Positions 9,492 to 17,232 of a stretch of 45,528 nucleotides of DNA are shown here, piece by piece. Made by a program: the position numbers and the translations under genes. The notes below the pieces were generated by a model. The model was not told the DNA's origin and searched no databases. It saw only the letters and a list, made by a program, of their open reading frames with translations. Source of the stretch: Pyrinomonadaceae bacterium (GTDB taxonomy: Bacteria; Acidobacteriota; Blastocatellia; Pyrinomonadales; Pyrinomonadaceae); the NCBI GenBank assembly GCA_014380365.1, contig JACMJZ010000002.1:1-45528 (forward strand), given 5' to 3'. Position 1 is the stretch's first letter, and every line of letters begins with the position of its first letter.

Positions 9492-9540
9492 GTGGCACGG
9501 GCGTCTCGCCCGTGAATCACGCGCAGGATGCGTGTGCCAC
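9492..9540. repeat. 49-nt three-way-junction repeat, copy 1
   Basis: The outer stem is GTGGCAC/GTGCCAC. Inside are two hairpins, GGGCG-TCT-CGCCC and CACGC-(7 nt)-GCGTG. The copy at 19472-19520 has the same length and differs at only 4 of 49 positions, and the paired architecture is conserved. It sits between polA and the histidine kinase gene, immediately after the polA stop. Confidence 0.75.
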
Positions 9541-9544
9541 ACAA

Positions 9545-12325
9545 CTAAGGCTTGGCGTCCATCCAGTTGTCAGCGATGCCGACATCAACGATCAGCGGGA
9601 CATCCAGAACCACCGCCGACTCCATTTGTCTCTTCAAAATTCCCGCGACATGTTCGGCGGTCTCAGCTGACGCTTCAACCAGCAGTTCATCGTGTACCTG
9701 CATCAGCAGTTGCGCCTCGATGCCTTCTCGTTTGAACTCCTCGTCAACTTTGAGCATGGCAATTTTCACGATGTCGCTGGCCGTACCCTGAATTGGCATG
9801 TTGATAGCTTCGCGTTCGGCGGCTTTCCGAATATTTGCATTGCGATCGCTGATGCCGGGCAACGGGCGAATGCGTCCATAGATCGAGCGGACGTAGCCAT
9901 GCTCACGCGCCCTGAGCGGCACCTCTTCCATGTAACGCCGGACGCCTTTGTAGGTGTCGTAGTAATCCGCGATCACTTTCTTAGCTTCCGGCCGCGTGAT
10001 ACCGACTCGCTGCGAAAGTCCCCACGGCTCGATCGCATAGGCGATGGCGAAGTTTACTATCTTCGCGAACCGGCGCGCTTCCTTTAGCTCCTCATCGGTC
10101 TGGGCGCCGAAGACGAGCCGCGCCGTCCGCGCATGGATATCTTCGCCGTTCTGAAACGCCTCCAACATCACCGGGTCCTGCGTTATGTGTGCGAGGAGCC
10201 GCAACTCAAGCTGCGAATAGTCTGCTGAAATGATCTTGTTTCCCTTCTCGGCGACGAATGCGCGCCTGATGCGTCGCCCGAGCTCAGTGCGGATAGGAAC
10301 GTTCTGCAAATTGGGTTCACTGGACGAAAGACGTCCGGTGGCAGCCACCGTTTGATTCAGCAGGCAGTGAATTCTTCCGTCCGCGGCAATCTGGTGCGGC
10401 AGGGCGTCCGTGTAGACGCTCTTCAGCTTATCCAATTCCCGGTATTCGATAATCAACTTGGGCAGATCATGAGTGAGTGCCAACTCTTCCAGCACGGCCT
10501 TGCTGGTGGAAACCCGCCCCGTCGAAGTCTTCCGTCCGGACATGATGTTCAACTCGGAAAGCACTTCGCCGACCTGTTTCGGCGATCCGATGTTGAATTC
10601 CCTTGCCGCCATTTCATAGATTTTCAGAGTCAACTTGTTCAACTCGAGGCCGAGATAGTTTGAAAGGTCCTTGAGCGTCGCGCGATCCACTTTCAAACCA
10701 ACCCGCTCCATCCGGTAAAGCAGCGGGGCGAGCGGCAACTCCATTTCCGTGTAGATCGTCTCGAGCTTCTTTTCGAGAATCCGGCTGTGCAGCACCTTCG
10801 CCGTGCGCGCGGTCAGATCAGCGGCGGCTGCAGTGTCCCATTGAATGTCCGTCCAACCGTTTGCCGGTTTATCGATCCGCTCCACGCCGACGGCCTCGCG
10901 CGCCAGATCGCTCAGCTCATACTTGCTGCGGTTTGGATCGAGTAAGTAAGCGGCCAGGAAAGTATCGTCTTTGACGCCTTCGAGCGTGATGTCAAGTTTG
11001 GTTAAAAGTCCGATCGCGCGCTTTAGATCATGAACTGACTTTTCTAACAGACCGTTGGACAGGACCTCTCTGAGCGATGCGATGACGGCATCCTGCCCCC
11101 CCTCAAATCGATTGAAGTCAACTAGCGCCGAGACGCCGGGCGCGGTCGAAAACGCAATTCCTTCCGCCAGCCCAAAATCCATCGCGCACTGCTCATCGCC
11201 AAACTGCGCCGCTTCCTGTTCACCTTTTTTCGCCTTCTTTTCGTTGTCGCCGGAAGCCGTCGTATCCGCGATAGCAATTCCCACACTCTCAGCGTCCCAG
11301 AGACTCTGAATCAACGCATCCAAAGCGGGACGCGAATCGACGAGCTGATATTTCACCGGGCTATCGTTAGAAGGCGTCGCGACCGGAGCCCCGTCAGCGA
11401 ACTCGCGCGTCAACGCCGAGAATTCAAGTTCCTTGAATAGTTCATAAGCTGCGGCACGGTCTGGCGGCCTGGCTTTGATTTGATCGAGGTCGAGCTCGAT
11501 GTCCAGATCCAATCTAATCCGCGCGAGCTCTCGCGACTGAAGAATCAACTCGGCGTTGTTGCGCAGAGATTCCCGGTAAGTCTTGTGCTTGACCTCCTCC
11601 CAGCGCCGAAGCGCTTCCTCGATCGAGCCAAACTGCGTGATAAGCTGCACCGCGCCCTTTGAGCCAATGCCCGGCGCTCCCGGGATGTTGTCTATCGAGT
11701 CGCCCATCAACCCCAGCAGATCAACTATCTTGTCCGCAGTCACACCAAACTTCTTCTCAACCCAGGCCTCATCACACCACTCAATCGGCGGCACATACTC
11801 CTTGCGCTTCGCCACCTGGGAATTCGTTCGCATCGAGACGATGTAAGGATCTGAGACGAGCTGGCACATGTCTTTGTCATTCGAAACGATGACGGCCCGC
11901 AACTTCTGTTCAGCAATTTTCTTTGCCAGCGTGCCGATCACGTCGTCCGCTTCGAAGCCGGGCGCGTTGATTACGGGAATATTGAAGGCTTCACAAAGTC
12001 GAATGATATAGGGCAGCTGCGAAGCAAGATCTTCGGGCATCGCCAGGCGGTTGGCCTTGTAACCGGCAAAGGTTTCATGACGGAAAGTCTTTTCTTTCGA
12101 TTCGAAGATCGCGGCGATGTAGTCTGGCTTTTCATCCAACAGCAACTTGCGCAACATGTTGGTAAAGATGTAAACGGCCTGCGTCACCTGGCCTTTTGAG
12201 TTGGAGAGCGCTGCCACACGATTAGCCATCGGCGCAAAGAAAGCGCGAAAGATGTGCGACATTGAATCGATCAGAAAAACGCGTCCGACTGGTTTGTCAC
12301 CAGTAGAAGCTTGCGGAGTTGGCAT
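9545..12325 (-). CDS. polA: DNA polymerase I
   Basis: This 926-residue repair and Okazaki-fragment polymerase has the 5' nuclease domain at about 15-290 (GFEADDVIGTLA, LMGDSIDNIPG), a 3'-5' exonuclease fold at about 325-500, and the polymerase domain at about 520-926. Motif A is ADYSQLELR (Asp702) and motif C is QVHDELL (Asp879). The proofreading site looks decayed: IADTTAS replaces the Asp-x-Glu motif (Asp354 kept, Thr356 where Glu is expected) and Ala437 stands for the second Asp, so exonuclease activity is probably lost. The O-helix reads AKIVNFAIAYAIEPWGL, with Ala760 and Ala764 in place of the usual Gly residues. ATG 12325 gives the normal N-terminus. The histidine kinase gene follows. 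Confidence 0.97.
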   Translation of the reverse strand: MPTPQASTGDKPVGRVFLIDSMSHIFRAFFAPMANRVAALSNSKGQVTQAVYIFTNMLRKLLLDEKPDYIAAIFESKEKTFRHETFAGYKANRLAMPEDLASQLPYIIRLCEAFNIPVINAPGFEADDVIGTLAKKIAEQKLRAVIVSNDKDMCQLVSDPYIVSMRTNSQVAKRKEYVPPIEWCDEAWVEKKFGVTADKIVDLLGLMGDSIDNIPGAPGIGSKGAVQLITQFGSIEEALRRWEEVKHKTYRESLRNNAELILQSRELARIRLDLDIELDLDQIKARPPDRAAAYELFKELEFSALTREFADGAPVATPSNDSPVKYQLVDSRPALDALIQSLWDAESVGIAIADTTASGDNEKKAKKGEQEAAQFGDEQCAMDFGLAEGIAFSTAPGVSALVDFNRFEGGQDAVIASLREVLSNGLLEKSVHDLKRAIGLLTKLDITLEGVKDDTFLAAYLLDPNRSKYELSDLAREAVGVERIDKPANGWTDIQWDTAAAADLTARTAKVLHSRILEKKLETIYTEMELPLAPLLYRMERVGLKVDRATLKDLSNYLGLELNKLTLKIYEMAAREFNIGSPKQVGEVLSELNIMSGRKTSTGRVSTSKAVLEELALTHDLPKLIIEYRELDKLKSVYTDALPHQIAADGRIHCLLNQTVAATGRLSSSEPNLQNVPIRTELGRRIRRAFVAEKGNKIISADYSQLELRLLAHITQDPVMLEAFQNGEDIHARTARLVFGAQTDEELKEARRFAKIVNFAIAYAIEPWGLSQRVGITRPEAKKVIADYYDTYKGVRRYMEEVPLRAREHGYVRSIYGRIRPLPGISDRNANIRKAAEREAINMPIQGTASDIVKIAMLKVDEEFKREGIEAQLLMQVHDELLVEASAETAEHVAGILKRQMESAVVLDVPLIVDVGIADNWMDAKP

Positions 12326-12380
12326 GTGTTTCGATCATAGAGAGGCGATTTAGGAGTGTCAATCAGAAGGTCATCACGGC

Positions 12381-12467
12381 TTCGACAGGATTCACAGGAT
12401 GAACAGGATTTAAGCTCACCTCAACATAGTTTCATTGAATCCTGTCCATCCTGTTAATCCTGTCGAA
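12381..12467. repeat. Inverted word-repeat, ACAGGAT family
   Basis: The left arm 12381-12411 is built on the word ACAGGAT (three copies) after TTCG. The right arm 12436-12467 is its complement (ATCCTGT three times, ending CGAA). The intervening loop is about 24 bases. It lies in the polA/lpxC divergent spacer (12326-12659). The rest of that spacer shows no confident promoter. Confidence 0.75.
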
Positions 12468-12659
12468 GTGAACTCTTGTTCGCATGGGCTTGGGCCAGTA
12501 ACTGTGGCTTTCTCACCTTTGGTTCTCGACTCGTGTGGCCGGTCCGCCACACTCTAAGCCACGATGTCTTTTATTACAGCGGTCAGACGAGAGGCACAAC
12601 CATTGCTCATGTATTTGTGTTATCACATTTGACCACTAGCCCAGCAGAAGGCGCCCGAC

Positions 12660-13568
12660 TTGATCAAACAAACTACGCTTAGCTCAGCAGTTGAAACTGA
12701 CGGCATTGGACTTCACACCGCCGTGCCGGTGCACGTGCGTCTCGCGCCGGCGCCACCGGATACGGGCTACGTTTTCCGCCGCACTGATCTCGGTGGCTTT
12801 GAAATTCCCGCGACCGTTGAATCAGTTGCGCATTGCGGCTACGCCACGACGCTTATGCGAACCGGCGTGATGCTCTCGACAGTTGAACACCTGCTGTCAG
12901 CCTTGCGGGGTCTCGGCGTGGACAACGTTTACATCGAAGTTGATAACCTGGAGATTCCCATTCTGGATGGCTCGGCGGAAGTCTTTGCCGACATGATTGA
13001 GGAAGCGGGAATTACCGATCAGCCGCTGGCGCGCAGGGCGTTGCTGGTGCGCGAGAAGGTTTCTTTCGAACAGGGGAACCGGCGGATCAGTGTCGAGCCG
13101 GGCGATCATTATCAAATCGATTGCTTGATCGACTTCCCTCACCCAATGATTGGCGTCCAGGATTTTTCTCTCAACGTAGATAACGGTTCTTTCAGTCGAG
13201 AGATTGCCGCGGCTCGCACGTTTGGCTTTACCGACGAGATCGAAGCGCTCAGGCGGGACAACCTGATTCGAGGAGGATCGCTCGACAACGCCATCGTGCT
13301 CACGCGCGACGGGATGTTGAATCAAACGGGTCTGAGGTTTCGCGATGAATTTGTGCGCCACAAGATCCTCGACATCATTGGAGACCTCGCGCTGCTGGGA
13401 ATGCCGATTCTTGGCAAAGTCGTGGCCGAACGAAGCGGCCACATCATGCATGCCGGTTTGATGTCAAAACTCCTGCGCATGCGCTCAGCGTGGGATATCG
13501 TTGACATGCCTGAAATACAAGTCCAACGTCCCGAGTCCAAAGTCCAAAGTCAGTTTTTGGCGACTTGA
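12660..13568 (+). CDS. lpxC: UDP-3-O-acyl-N-acetylglucosamine deacetylase
   Basis: The zinc-dependent second enzyme of lipid A synthesis, acting in the cytoplasm; its presence implies a lipid A-bearing outer membrane. Length is 302 residues. Zinc ligands are visible: His77 in STVEHLLSAL, and His234 and Asp238 in RHKILDIIGDLALLG. His261 in SGHIMHAGL is the catalytic histidine. ILDGSA (101-106) is also characteristic. The start is TTG at 12660, preceded by AGAAGG about seven bases upstream; no ATG is available before the conserved GIGLHT. The last ~15 residues (QVQRPESKVQSQFLAT) are translated from the TCCAAAGTCC word-repeat and are not expected in the family. tRNA-Arg follows. No other lpx genes are in the window. 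Confidence 0.96.
   Translation: MIKQTTLSSAVETDGIGLHTAVPVHVRLAPAPPDTGYVFRRTDLGGFEIPATVESVAHCGYATTLMRTGVMLSTVEHLLSALRGLGVDNVYIEVDNLEIPILDGSAEVFADMIEEAGITDQPLARRALLVREKVSFEQGNRRISVEPGDHYQIDCLIDFPHPMIGVQDFSLNVDNGSFSREIAAARTFGFTDEIEALRRDNLIRGGSLDNAIVLTRDGMLNQTGLRFRDEFVRHKILDIIGDLALLGMPILGKVVAERSGHIMHAGLMSKLLRMRSAWDIVDMPEIQVQRPESKVQSQFLAT
13520..13553. repeat. TCCAAAGTCC word-repeat inside the lpxC 3' end
   Basis: Four variants of the word GTCCAA(A) occur in tandem, overlapping the last codons of lpxC. No complementary arm is seen close by, so this is a solitary arm of the family found paired at 16258, 17690, 20579 and 24498. Confidence 0.65.
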
Positions 13569-13653
13569 TTGTCCCAAGGATTGATCGTGTATTGGTTTTA
13601 GCGACGATGGCAGGCGACGCGGCGGTATGTTATCTTTTCTGGCCTCTCAGTCT

Positions 13654-13730
13654 GCCCGCGTAGCTCAGTGGATTAGAGCGTTCGCCTCCGGAGCGAAAGG
13701 TCGCAGGTTCGACCCCTGCCGCGGGTACCA
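13654..13730 (+). tRNA. tRNA-Arg (anticodon CCG)
   Basis: A complete cloverleaf of 77 nt including an encoded CCA. The acceptor stem GCCCGCG pairs with CGCGGGT (first pair G-U). The anticodon stem-loop is TTCGC-CTCCGGA-GCGAA, giving anticodon CCG for the arginine codon CGG. The T arm is GCAGG-TTCGACC-CCTGC. It follows lpxC by 85 bases. Confidence 0.96.
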
Positions 13731-13737
13731 AAAGAAG

Positions 13738-13775
13738 CAGAGGTCAGAAATCAGAGGTCAGCGATCAGAAAATCA
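13738..13775. repeat. AGAGGTCAG word-repeat, left arm around the four-helix-bundle gene
   Basis: Tandem variants of AGAGGTCAG and ATCAG. The complement is at 14228-14278 on the far side of the four-helix-bundle gene; about 24 of 29 bases can pair. A shorter solitary copy is at 15617-15650. It begins eight bases after tRNA-Arg. Confidence 0.7.
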
Positions 13776-13861
13776 GATGAAAGGAATCTGATAAAAACCT
13801 GATTCAATGCCCTACTCCCACCCGTTTGACAAGGCGACAACCCTGTGTCGTTTTGTAAGCT

Positions 13862-14242
13862 ATGCAAATTAACTCAGCGAAAGACCTCACGGTCTATGCA
13901 AAAGCGTATGAACTGGCGATGCGAGTATTCGAGTTAAGCAGGAACTTTCCAGCTGAGGAGAGATTTGCGTTGACGGGTCAAATTCGTCGGTCATCACGGT
14001 CGGTATGTTTGAATCTGCGTGAGGCCTGGGCTAAGCGAAGATATGAAGCTCACTTCATCAGCAAACTGACGGATTGCGACGGTGAGAATAGCGAAACTGA
14101 TTCTTCGCTGGACTTTGCAAAGGACTGCCGTTACATCACCGTCGAGCAACACGGGGAACTTACGTCCCTCTGCCGCGAAATCGGCAAGATGCTCGGAAGT
14201 ATGATCAGGTATCCACGCGCCTTTCTGACTCCTAACCTCTGA
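13862..14242 (+). CDS. Four-helix-bundle protein (S23-like / Avd-like family)
   Basis: This 126-residue all-helical protein matches the four-helix-bundle family known from 23S rRNA intervening sequences and as accessory proteins of diversity-generating retroelements. Visible signatures are an AYELAMRVFELSRNFP-like first helix, the LTGQIRRSSRSVCLNLREAWA segment and a KLTDCDGENSET third helix. The usual Pro/Ala of the 'S..IP.NIAEG' region is replaced by SSRSVCLNLREA. The function of stand-alone members is unknown. It is bracketed by inverted AGAGGTCAG repeats (13738-13775 and 14228-14278), and its stop codon lies inside the right arm, so the C-terminal LTPNL is repeat-encoded. No reverse transcriptase or variable repeat is nearby, so it is not a complete diversity-generating element. 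Confidence 0.82.
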   Translation: MQINSAKDLTVYAKAYELAMRVFELSRNFPAEERFALTGQIRRSSRSVCLNLREAWAKRRYEAHFISKLTDCDGENSETDSSLDFAKDCRYITVEQHGELTSLCREIGKMLGSMIRYPRAFLTPNL

Positions 14243-14278
14243 CCGCTGACCTCTGATCTCTGACCGCTGACCTATGAT
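14228..14278. repeat. AGAGGTCAG word-repeat, right arm
   Basis: Tandem CTGACCTCTGA/CTGACCGCTGA words, complementary to 13738-13775. It contains the stop codon of the four-helix-bundle gene and ends three bases before the stop of the minus-strand aminotransferase gene. It can therefore serve as a bidirectional 3'-end hairpin only with the distant left arm, or fold locally with weak pairing. Confidence 0.7.
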
Positions 14279-14280
14279 CA

Positions 14281-15603
14281 CTACGCCACCGCGCGGTCGG
14301 TAATCTCAAGTCCCTTGTCGATGATCGCAAACGCCTCGCGCATCTCGGCTTCAGTAATACACAGCGGCGGATTTGTAAAGAACGTATTCCAGCGAACAAA
14401 CGTATAGAGGCCTTCCTGACGGAAGAACTTGCCGAGCGCCTGCATCTCGGGCGAGGTGCCATTGAACGGGGCCATCGGTTCGCGCGTCTCGCGATTGCGG
14501 ACCAACTCGACGATTCCGAAGAGCCCGATGTTGCGCGTCGCGCCCACCGATGGGTGACAACCTTGCAGATCCTCAAGCAGGCCGCGCATCACGCTTCCCA
14601 GGTTCCGCGCATTCTCGATGAGACGATCTTCTTCATACACAGCGATCGTTGCCAACGCCGCGGCACAGGCGAGCGGGTGGCTGTTGTAAGTAAGGCCGCC
14701 CCAGAAAACGTTCTTCTGAAAATGATCCGCGATCTGTCGCCGCATACCCACCGCGCCCAGCTGCACGTACGCACTGGTCAGGCCTTTGGCCATCGAAATC
14801 AGATCTGGCACGACCTTCCAGTGATCCACCGAGAACCATTCGCCGGTGCGGCCAAAGCCAGCCATTACTTCATCGGCAATCAGCAGTATGCCGTGTCTGT
14901 CGCAAAGCTCGCGTAACCCCTGCATGTAACCATCGGGCGGAACGAGGATGCCGTTAGTTCCGACAACCGGCTCGACGATTATCGCGGCTATAGTCTTCGG
15001 TCCTTCCAGTTCCAGCACCTCTTCAGTCAGCGCCAAAACCTGCTCAGCACTGTCCGAGCCCTTCTGAATGCCATGGTAAAAGTCGGGAATTCGGAAGACG
15101 CCGGGGATGCCGGGTTCCGCCGCCCAGCGGCGCGGATCGCCGGTCAGCGTGAGGGCGCCCGCTGTTCCGCCATGGTACGACCGGTATCGTGCGCCAATCT
15201 TGTGACGACCCGTAAACATCCGCGCGATGCGAATCGCATTCTCGTTTGCTTCGGCGCCGCCGTTGGTGAAGAAGAAGGCGTCGATGTCGCCGGGTGTTAT
15301 CTTGGCGAGCTTCGCGCCCAGACGCGCGCGCACGTCGGTTGCCATGAATGGGTTCGCATAGGGGAGCGTCGCTGCCTGCTCATTGATAGCGCGGACCACG
15401 CGCTCGTCGCCGTGCCCGATGTTCACGCACATCAACTGGCTGTTGAAGTCGATGAAGCGCTTTCCTTCGGATGTCCAGAAGTAGATGCCCTTCGCCCGCG
15501 CGACGGGAATCGGATCCACCGCAGACTGTGCGGACCACTCGAAGAGGGTGTGTCGGCGACAGAGTTCGACTATCTGCTCGCCCGTCATGGTTTCTGTAGT
15601 CAT
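14281..15603 (-). CDS. Class III PLP-dependent aminotransferase
   Basis: A 440-residue fold-type I aminotransferase. Visible features are FTNGGAEANENAIR (phosphate binding, 112-125), YHGGTAGA, ADEVMAGFGRTG with Asp244 contacting the PLP ring, and SMAKGLTSAY with Lys273 as Schiff-base lysine. The overall pattern (FEWSAQSAVDPIPVARAKG, WGGLTYNSHPLACAAALA) resembles taurine-pyruvate and other omega-aminotransferases rather than ornithine or GABA enzymes; the substrate cannot be settled from sequence. The start at ATG 15603 is the first in frame; ATG 15588 is possible. It stands alone on this strand between word-repeat elements. Confidence 0.88.
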   Translation of the reverse strand: MTTETMTGEQIVELCRRHTLFEWSAQSAVDPIPVARAKGIYFWTSEGKRFIDFNSQLMCVNIGHGDERVVRAINEQAATLPYANPFMATDVRARLGAKLAKITPGDIDAFFFTNGGAEANENAIRIARMFTGRHKIGARYRSYHGGTAGALTLTGDPRRWAAEPGIPGVFRIPDFYHGIQKGSDSAEQVLALTEEVLELEGPKTIAAIIVEPVVGTNGILVPPDGYMQGLRELCDRHGILLIADEVMAGFGRTGEWFSVDHWKVVPDLISMAKGLTSAYVQLGAVGMRRQIADHFQKNVFWGGLTYNSHPLACAAALATIAVYEEDRLIENARNLGSVMRGLLEDLQGCHPSVGATRNIGLFGIVELVRNRETREPMAPFNGTSPEMQALGKFFRQEGLYTFVRWNTFFTNPPLCITEAEMREAFAIIDKGLEITDRAVA

Positions 15604-15616
15604 GGGCCGCGATGTT

Positions 15617-15808
15617 ACCAGAAGTCAGAGGTCAGAGAACAGAAGTCAGGTTCATCCACTGAATACGCCGGGTTACTACTATTCGCAGATTACACAGATT
15701 TCGCAGACTAAGACTGACGTAAACCTAGAACCGAGCCGTTCGGCCCCTCCCGCCGTTCCACCGCCTTCAGTCTTGGCAATCTGTGTAATCCGCGTAATCT
15801 GCGGATAG
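15617..15808. repeat. Word-repeat cluster: AGAGGTCAG copy and CAGATTACACAGATT inverted repeat
   Basis: 15617-15650 is a copy of the AGAGGTCAG family. 15681-15712 (CGCAGATTACACAGATT words) is complementary to 15775-15808 (AATCTGTGTAATCCGCG words), with a ~60-base loop. The spacer 15604-15863 separates divergent genes, so both promoters must lie in or near these repeats. None is convincing. Confidence 0.7.
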
Positions 15809-15863
15809 TCATCGAGCAGTATATATTGGCACGCGAGATTGAAAATGGTAGGCTCGAATCGCC

Positions 15864-16259
15864 ATGTCAGCTGATGCAAACAACTCTAATGGCAGCCCGC
15901 GGACGGTTCTGGTCGTCGATGATTTTGACGACACACGGCTCCTCTTACGGACATGGCTAAAGAAAAAAGGTTTTCGGGTCATTGAAGCCGAGAATGGAAA
16001 GCAGGCGGTAGCGGCTGCGCAGAGCCATAATCCAGACTTCATAATCATGGACGTGGAGATGCCTCAGCTTGACGGGCTCAGTGCTACCCGCCAGATTCGC
16101 GAGTTGAACCATAACCCGCGCGTCCCAATCGTGGCCGTCTCTGCATATGGCGCCGATGAGTATCGTTCGCAAGCCCTGGAGGCTGGTTGTGATGAGTATG
16201 TCTCGACACCGTTTGATCCCGAAGAGTTGGAGAAACTGATTCGATCGCTGATCCGGTAG
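15864..16259 (+). CDS. Stand-alone receiver-domain protein with altered switch lysine
   Basis: A 131-residue CheY-like receiver with no output domain. The acidic pocket is VVDDFDD (Asp19, Asp20), the phosphoacceptor is Asp63 in IIMDVEMPQLDG, and the switch Ser93 is in AVSAY. At the position of the invariant lysine the sequence is VSTPFDP, with Thr115 instead of Lys (usually KPF/KPV). That lysine contacts the phosphoryl group, so activation may be altered or lost. It may receive phosphate from a distant kinase or work as a phosphorylation-independent adaptor; both are inference. ATG 15864 has only a weak ribosome binding site. A TCCAAAGTCC repeat follows the stop directly. Confidence 0.9.
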   Translation: MSADANNSNGSPRTVLVVDDFDDTRLLLRTWLKKKGFRVIEAENGKQAVAAAQSHNPDFIIMDVEMPQLDGLSATRQIRELNHNPRVPIVAVSAYGADEYRSQALEAGCDEYVSTPFDPEELEKLIRSLIR

Positions 16260-16373
16260 TCCAAAGTCCAATGTTCAAAGTCCAAAGTCAAAATCAAGAC
16301 TGTAAGCGACGATTGAAAACCAGACCTCCTGGAAAGAAACACTTTGGACTTTGGACTTTGAACTTTGGACTGG
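16258..16373. repeat. TCCAAAGTCC inverted word-repeat, copy overlapping a gene start
   Basis: The left arm 16258-16292 (TCCAAAGTCCAA words) is complementary to the right arm 16341-16373 (ACTTTGGACTTTGG words). The right arm lies inside the following reading frame and encodes part of its signal peptide. Confidence 0.7.
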
Positions 16374-17068
16374 TATTAATCCTCCTCAGCGCTGCCAGTG
16401 TTTTCGCGCAAGACAACAAGTGTGCGTTGAAGCTAAGCGCTCTTCCGCAGTCTGCCGACCTGTTTGGGTTTCGCCCCGGCATGACACCAGATCAGGTTAA
16501 GGTCAGGGTGCCCCAGATCGTTTTCGGACGAATGAACGAATTCGGCGTGGCGCAGACAAGCATTAGCCCCGACTTCGATCCACGATTCGACAAAGCAAGC
16601 TTTGCCGGAATCAGAACCGTCTCACTGGACTTTCTCGACAACCGGCTAACGTCTATTTGGCTTGGCCATGACGGCACGTTTAAGTGGCAGACAGTGGCAG
16701 ACTATGTTAAGGGAATCTCGCAATCACTTCGGCTGCCAAACGCCTGGACGTCCTGGAAGACGCGCGGGCAGCGACTTGTCTGCGCTGACTTTGAGATGAC
16801 TGTGACGATGGTAGGCGAGGGACCGAGCTTCCGCATCATCGATTCCAGCGCCGAACAAGTGGTAGCCGCGCGCAGGCAGGCCAAAGAGGAACTGGAGTCC
16901 GCCGGTGAAGAAGCCGCAGACGAAATCGTGGCGGATAAAGATGGCAAGGTCTACTACGCGGAAGGATGCCAGCCGGTGAAGGAGATAAAGGAAACAAATC
17001 GCGTCGTGTTTAAGAGCGTCGAGGATGCGGAAAAGGCGGGCTACAAATTGGCCAAGGAGTGCCAATGA
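16271..17068 (+). CDS. Exported protein with C-terminal Ada-like/sunset-type motif
   Basis: An unrecognised 265-residue protein. After a basic N-terminus the hydrophobic stretch FGLVLILLSAASVFAQ (about 37-52) looks like a signal peptide. The central part (60-200) matches no family I know but has the pattern FRPGMTPDQVK.RVPQI seen in small acidobacterial exported proteins. The C-terminus (about 222-265) reads GKVYYAEGCQPV...NRVVFKSVEDAEKAGYKLAKEC, which resembles the small metal-binding Ada-like or 'sunset' domain with two Cys. The start is uncertain: ATG 16271 lies in the left arm of a word-repeat, and the sequence HFGLWTLNFGL just before the hydrophobic core is repeat-encoded. A TTG at 16357 is an alternative start. 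Confidence 0.7.
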   Translation: MFKVQSQNQDCKRRLKTRPPGKKHFGLWTLNFGLVLILLSAASVFAQDNKCALKLSALPQSADLFGFRPGMTPDQVKVRVPQIVFGRMNEFGVAQTSISPDFDPRFDKASFAGIRTVSLDFLDNRLTSIWLGHDGTFKWQTVADYVKGISQSLRLPNAWTSWKTRGQRLVCADFEMTVTMVGEGPSFRIIDSSAEQVVAARRQAKEELESAGEEAADEIVADKDGKVYYAEGCQPVKEIKETNRVVFKSVEDAEKAGYKLAKECQ

Positions 17069-17070
17069 CG

Positions 17071-17217
17071 CAGGTCAGGTGTCGGGTATCGGGTGTCAGG
17101 TGTCAGGACACACGAAAACCAGGCGCGTCCTTCCTCAAGAAAGATTTGGATCGTTGAACTCCTGAGTCTGACACCTGACACCCGACACCCGACACCTAAC
17201 TTCTGACTTCTAACTTC
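17071..17217. repeat. Inverted word-repeat, GGTGTCAGGTGTC family
   Basis: The left arm 17071-17108 (GTCAGGTGTCGGG words) is complementary to the right arm 17168-17217 (GACACCTGACACCCGACA words), with a ~60-base loop. It sits between the exported protein gene and mscL; the right arm ends just before the mscL ribosome binding site. Confidence 0.75.
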
Positions 17218-17232
17218 GGAGGACGATCCAAA

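Noticed and set aside
9461-9544. N-terminal extension of the histidine kinase
   Set aside because: It is a translation of the dispersed 49-nt repeat (reads HGRDARAT); ATG 9460 is the sensible start.
12476-12682. 68-aa open frame before lpxC
   Set aside because: No ribosome binding site or similarity, and it overlaps the lpxC start; regarded as leader sequence.
13155-13451. Long minus-strand open frame opposite lpxC
   Set aside because: Shadow of lpxC codon structure without any recognisable domain.
13862-14242. Diversity-generating retroelement accessory gene (Avd)
   Set aside because: The family fits, but no reverse transcriptase, template repeat or variable repeat was found in the window.
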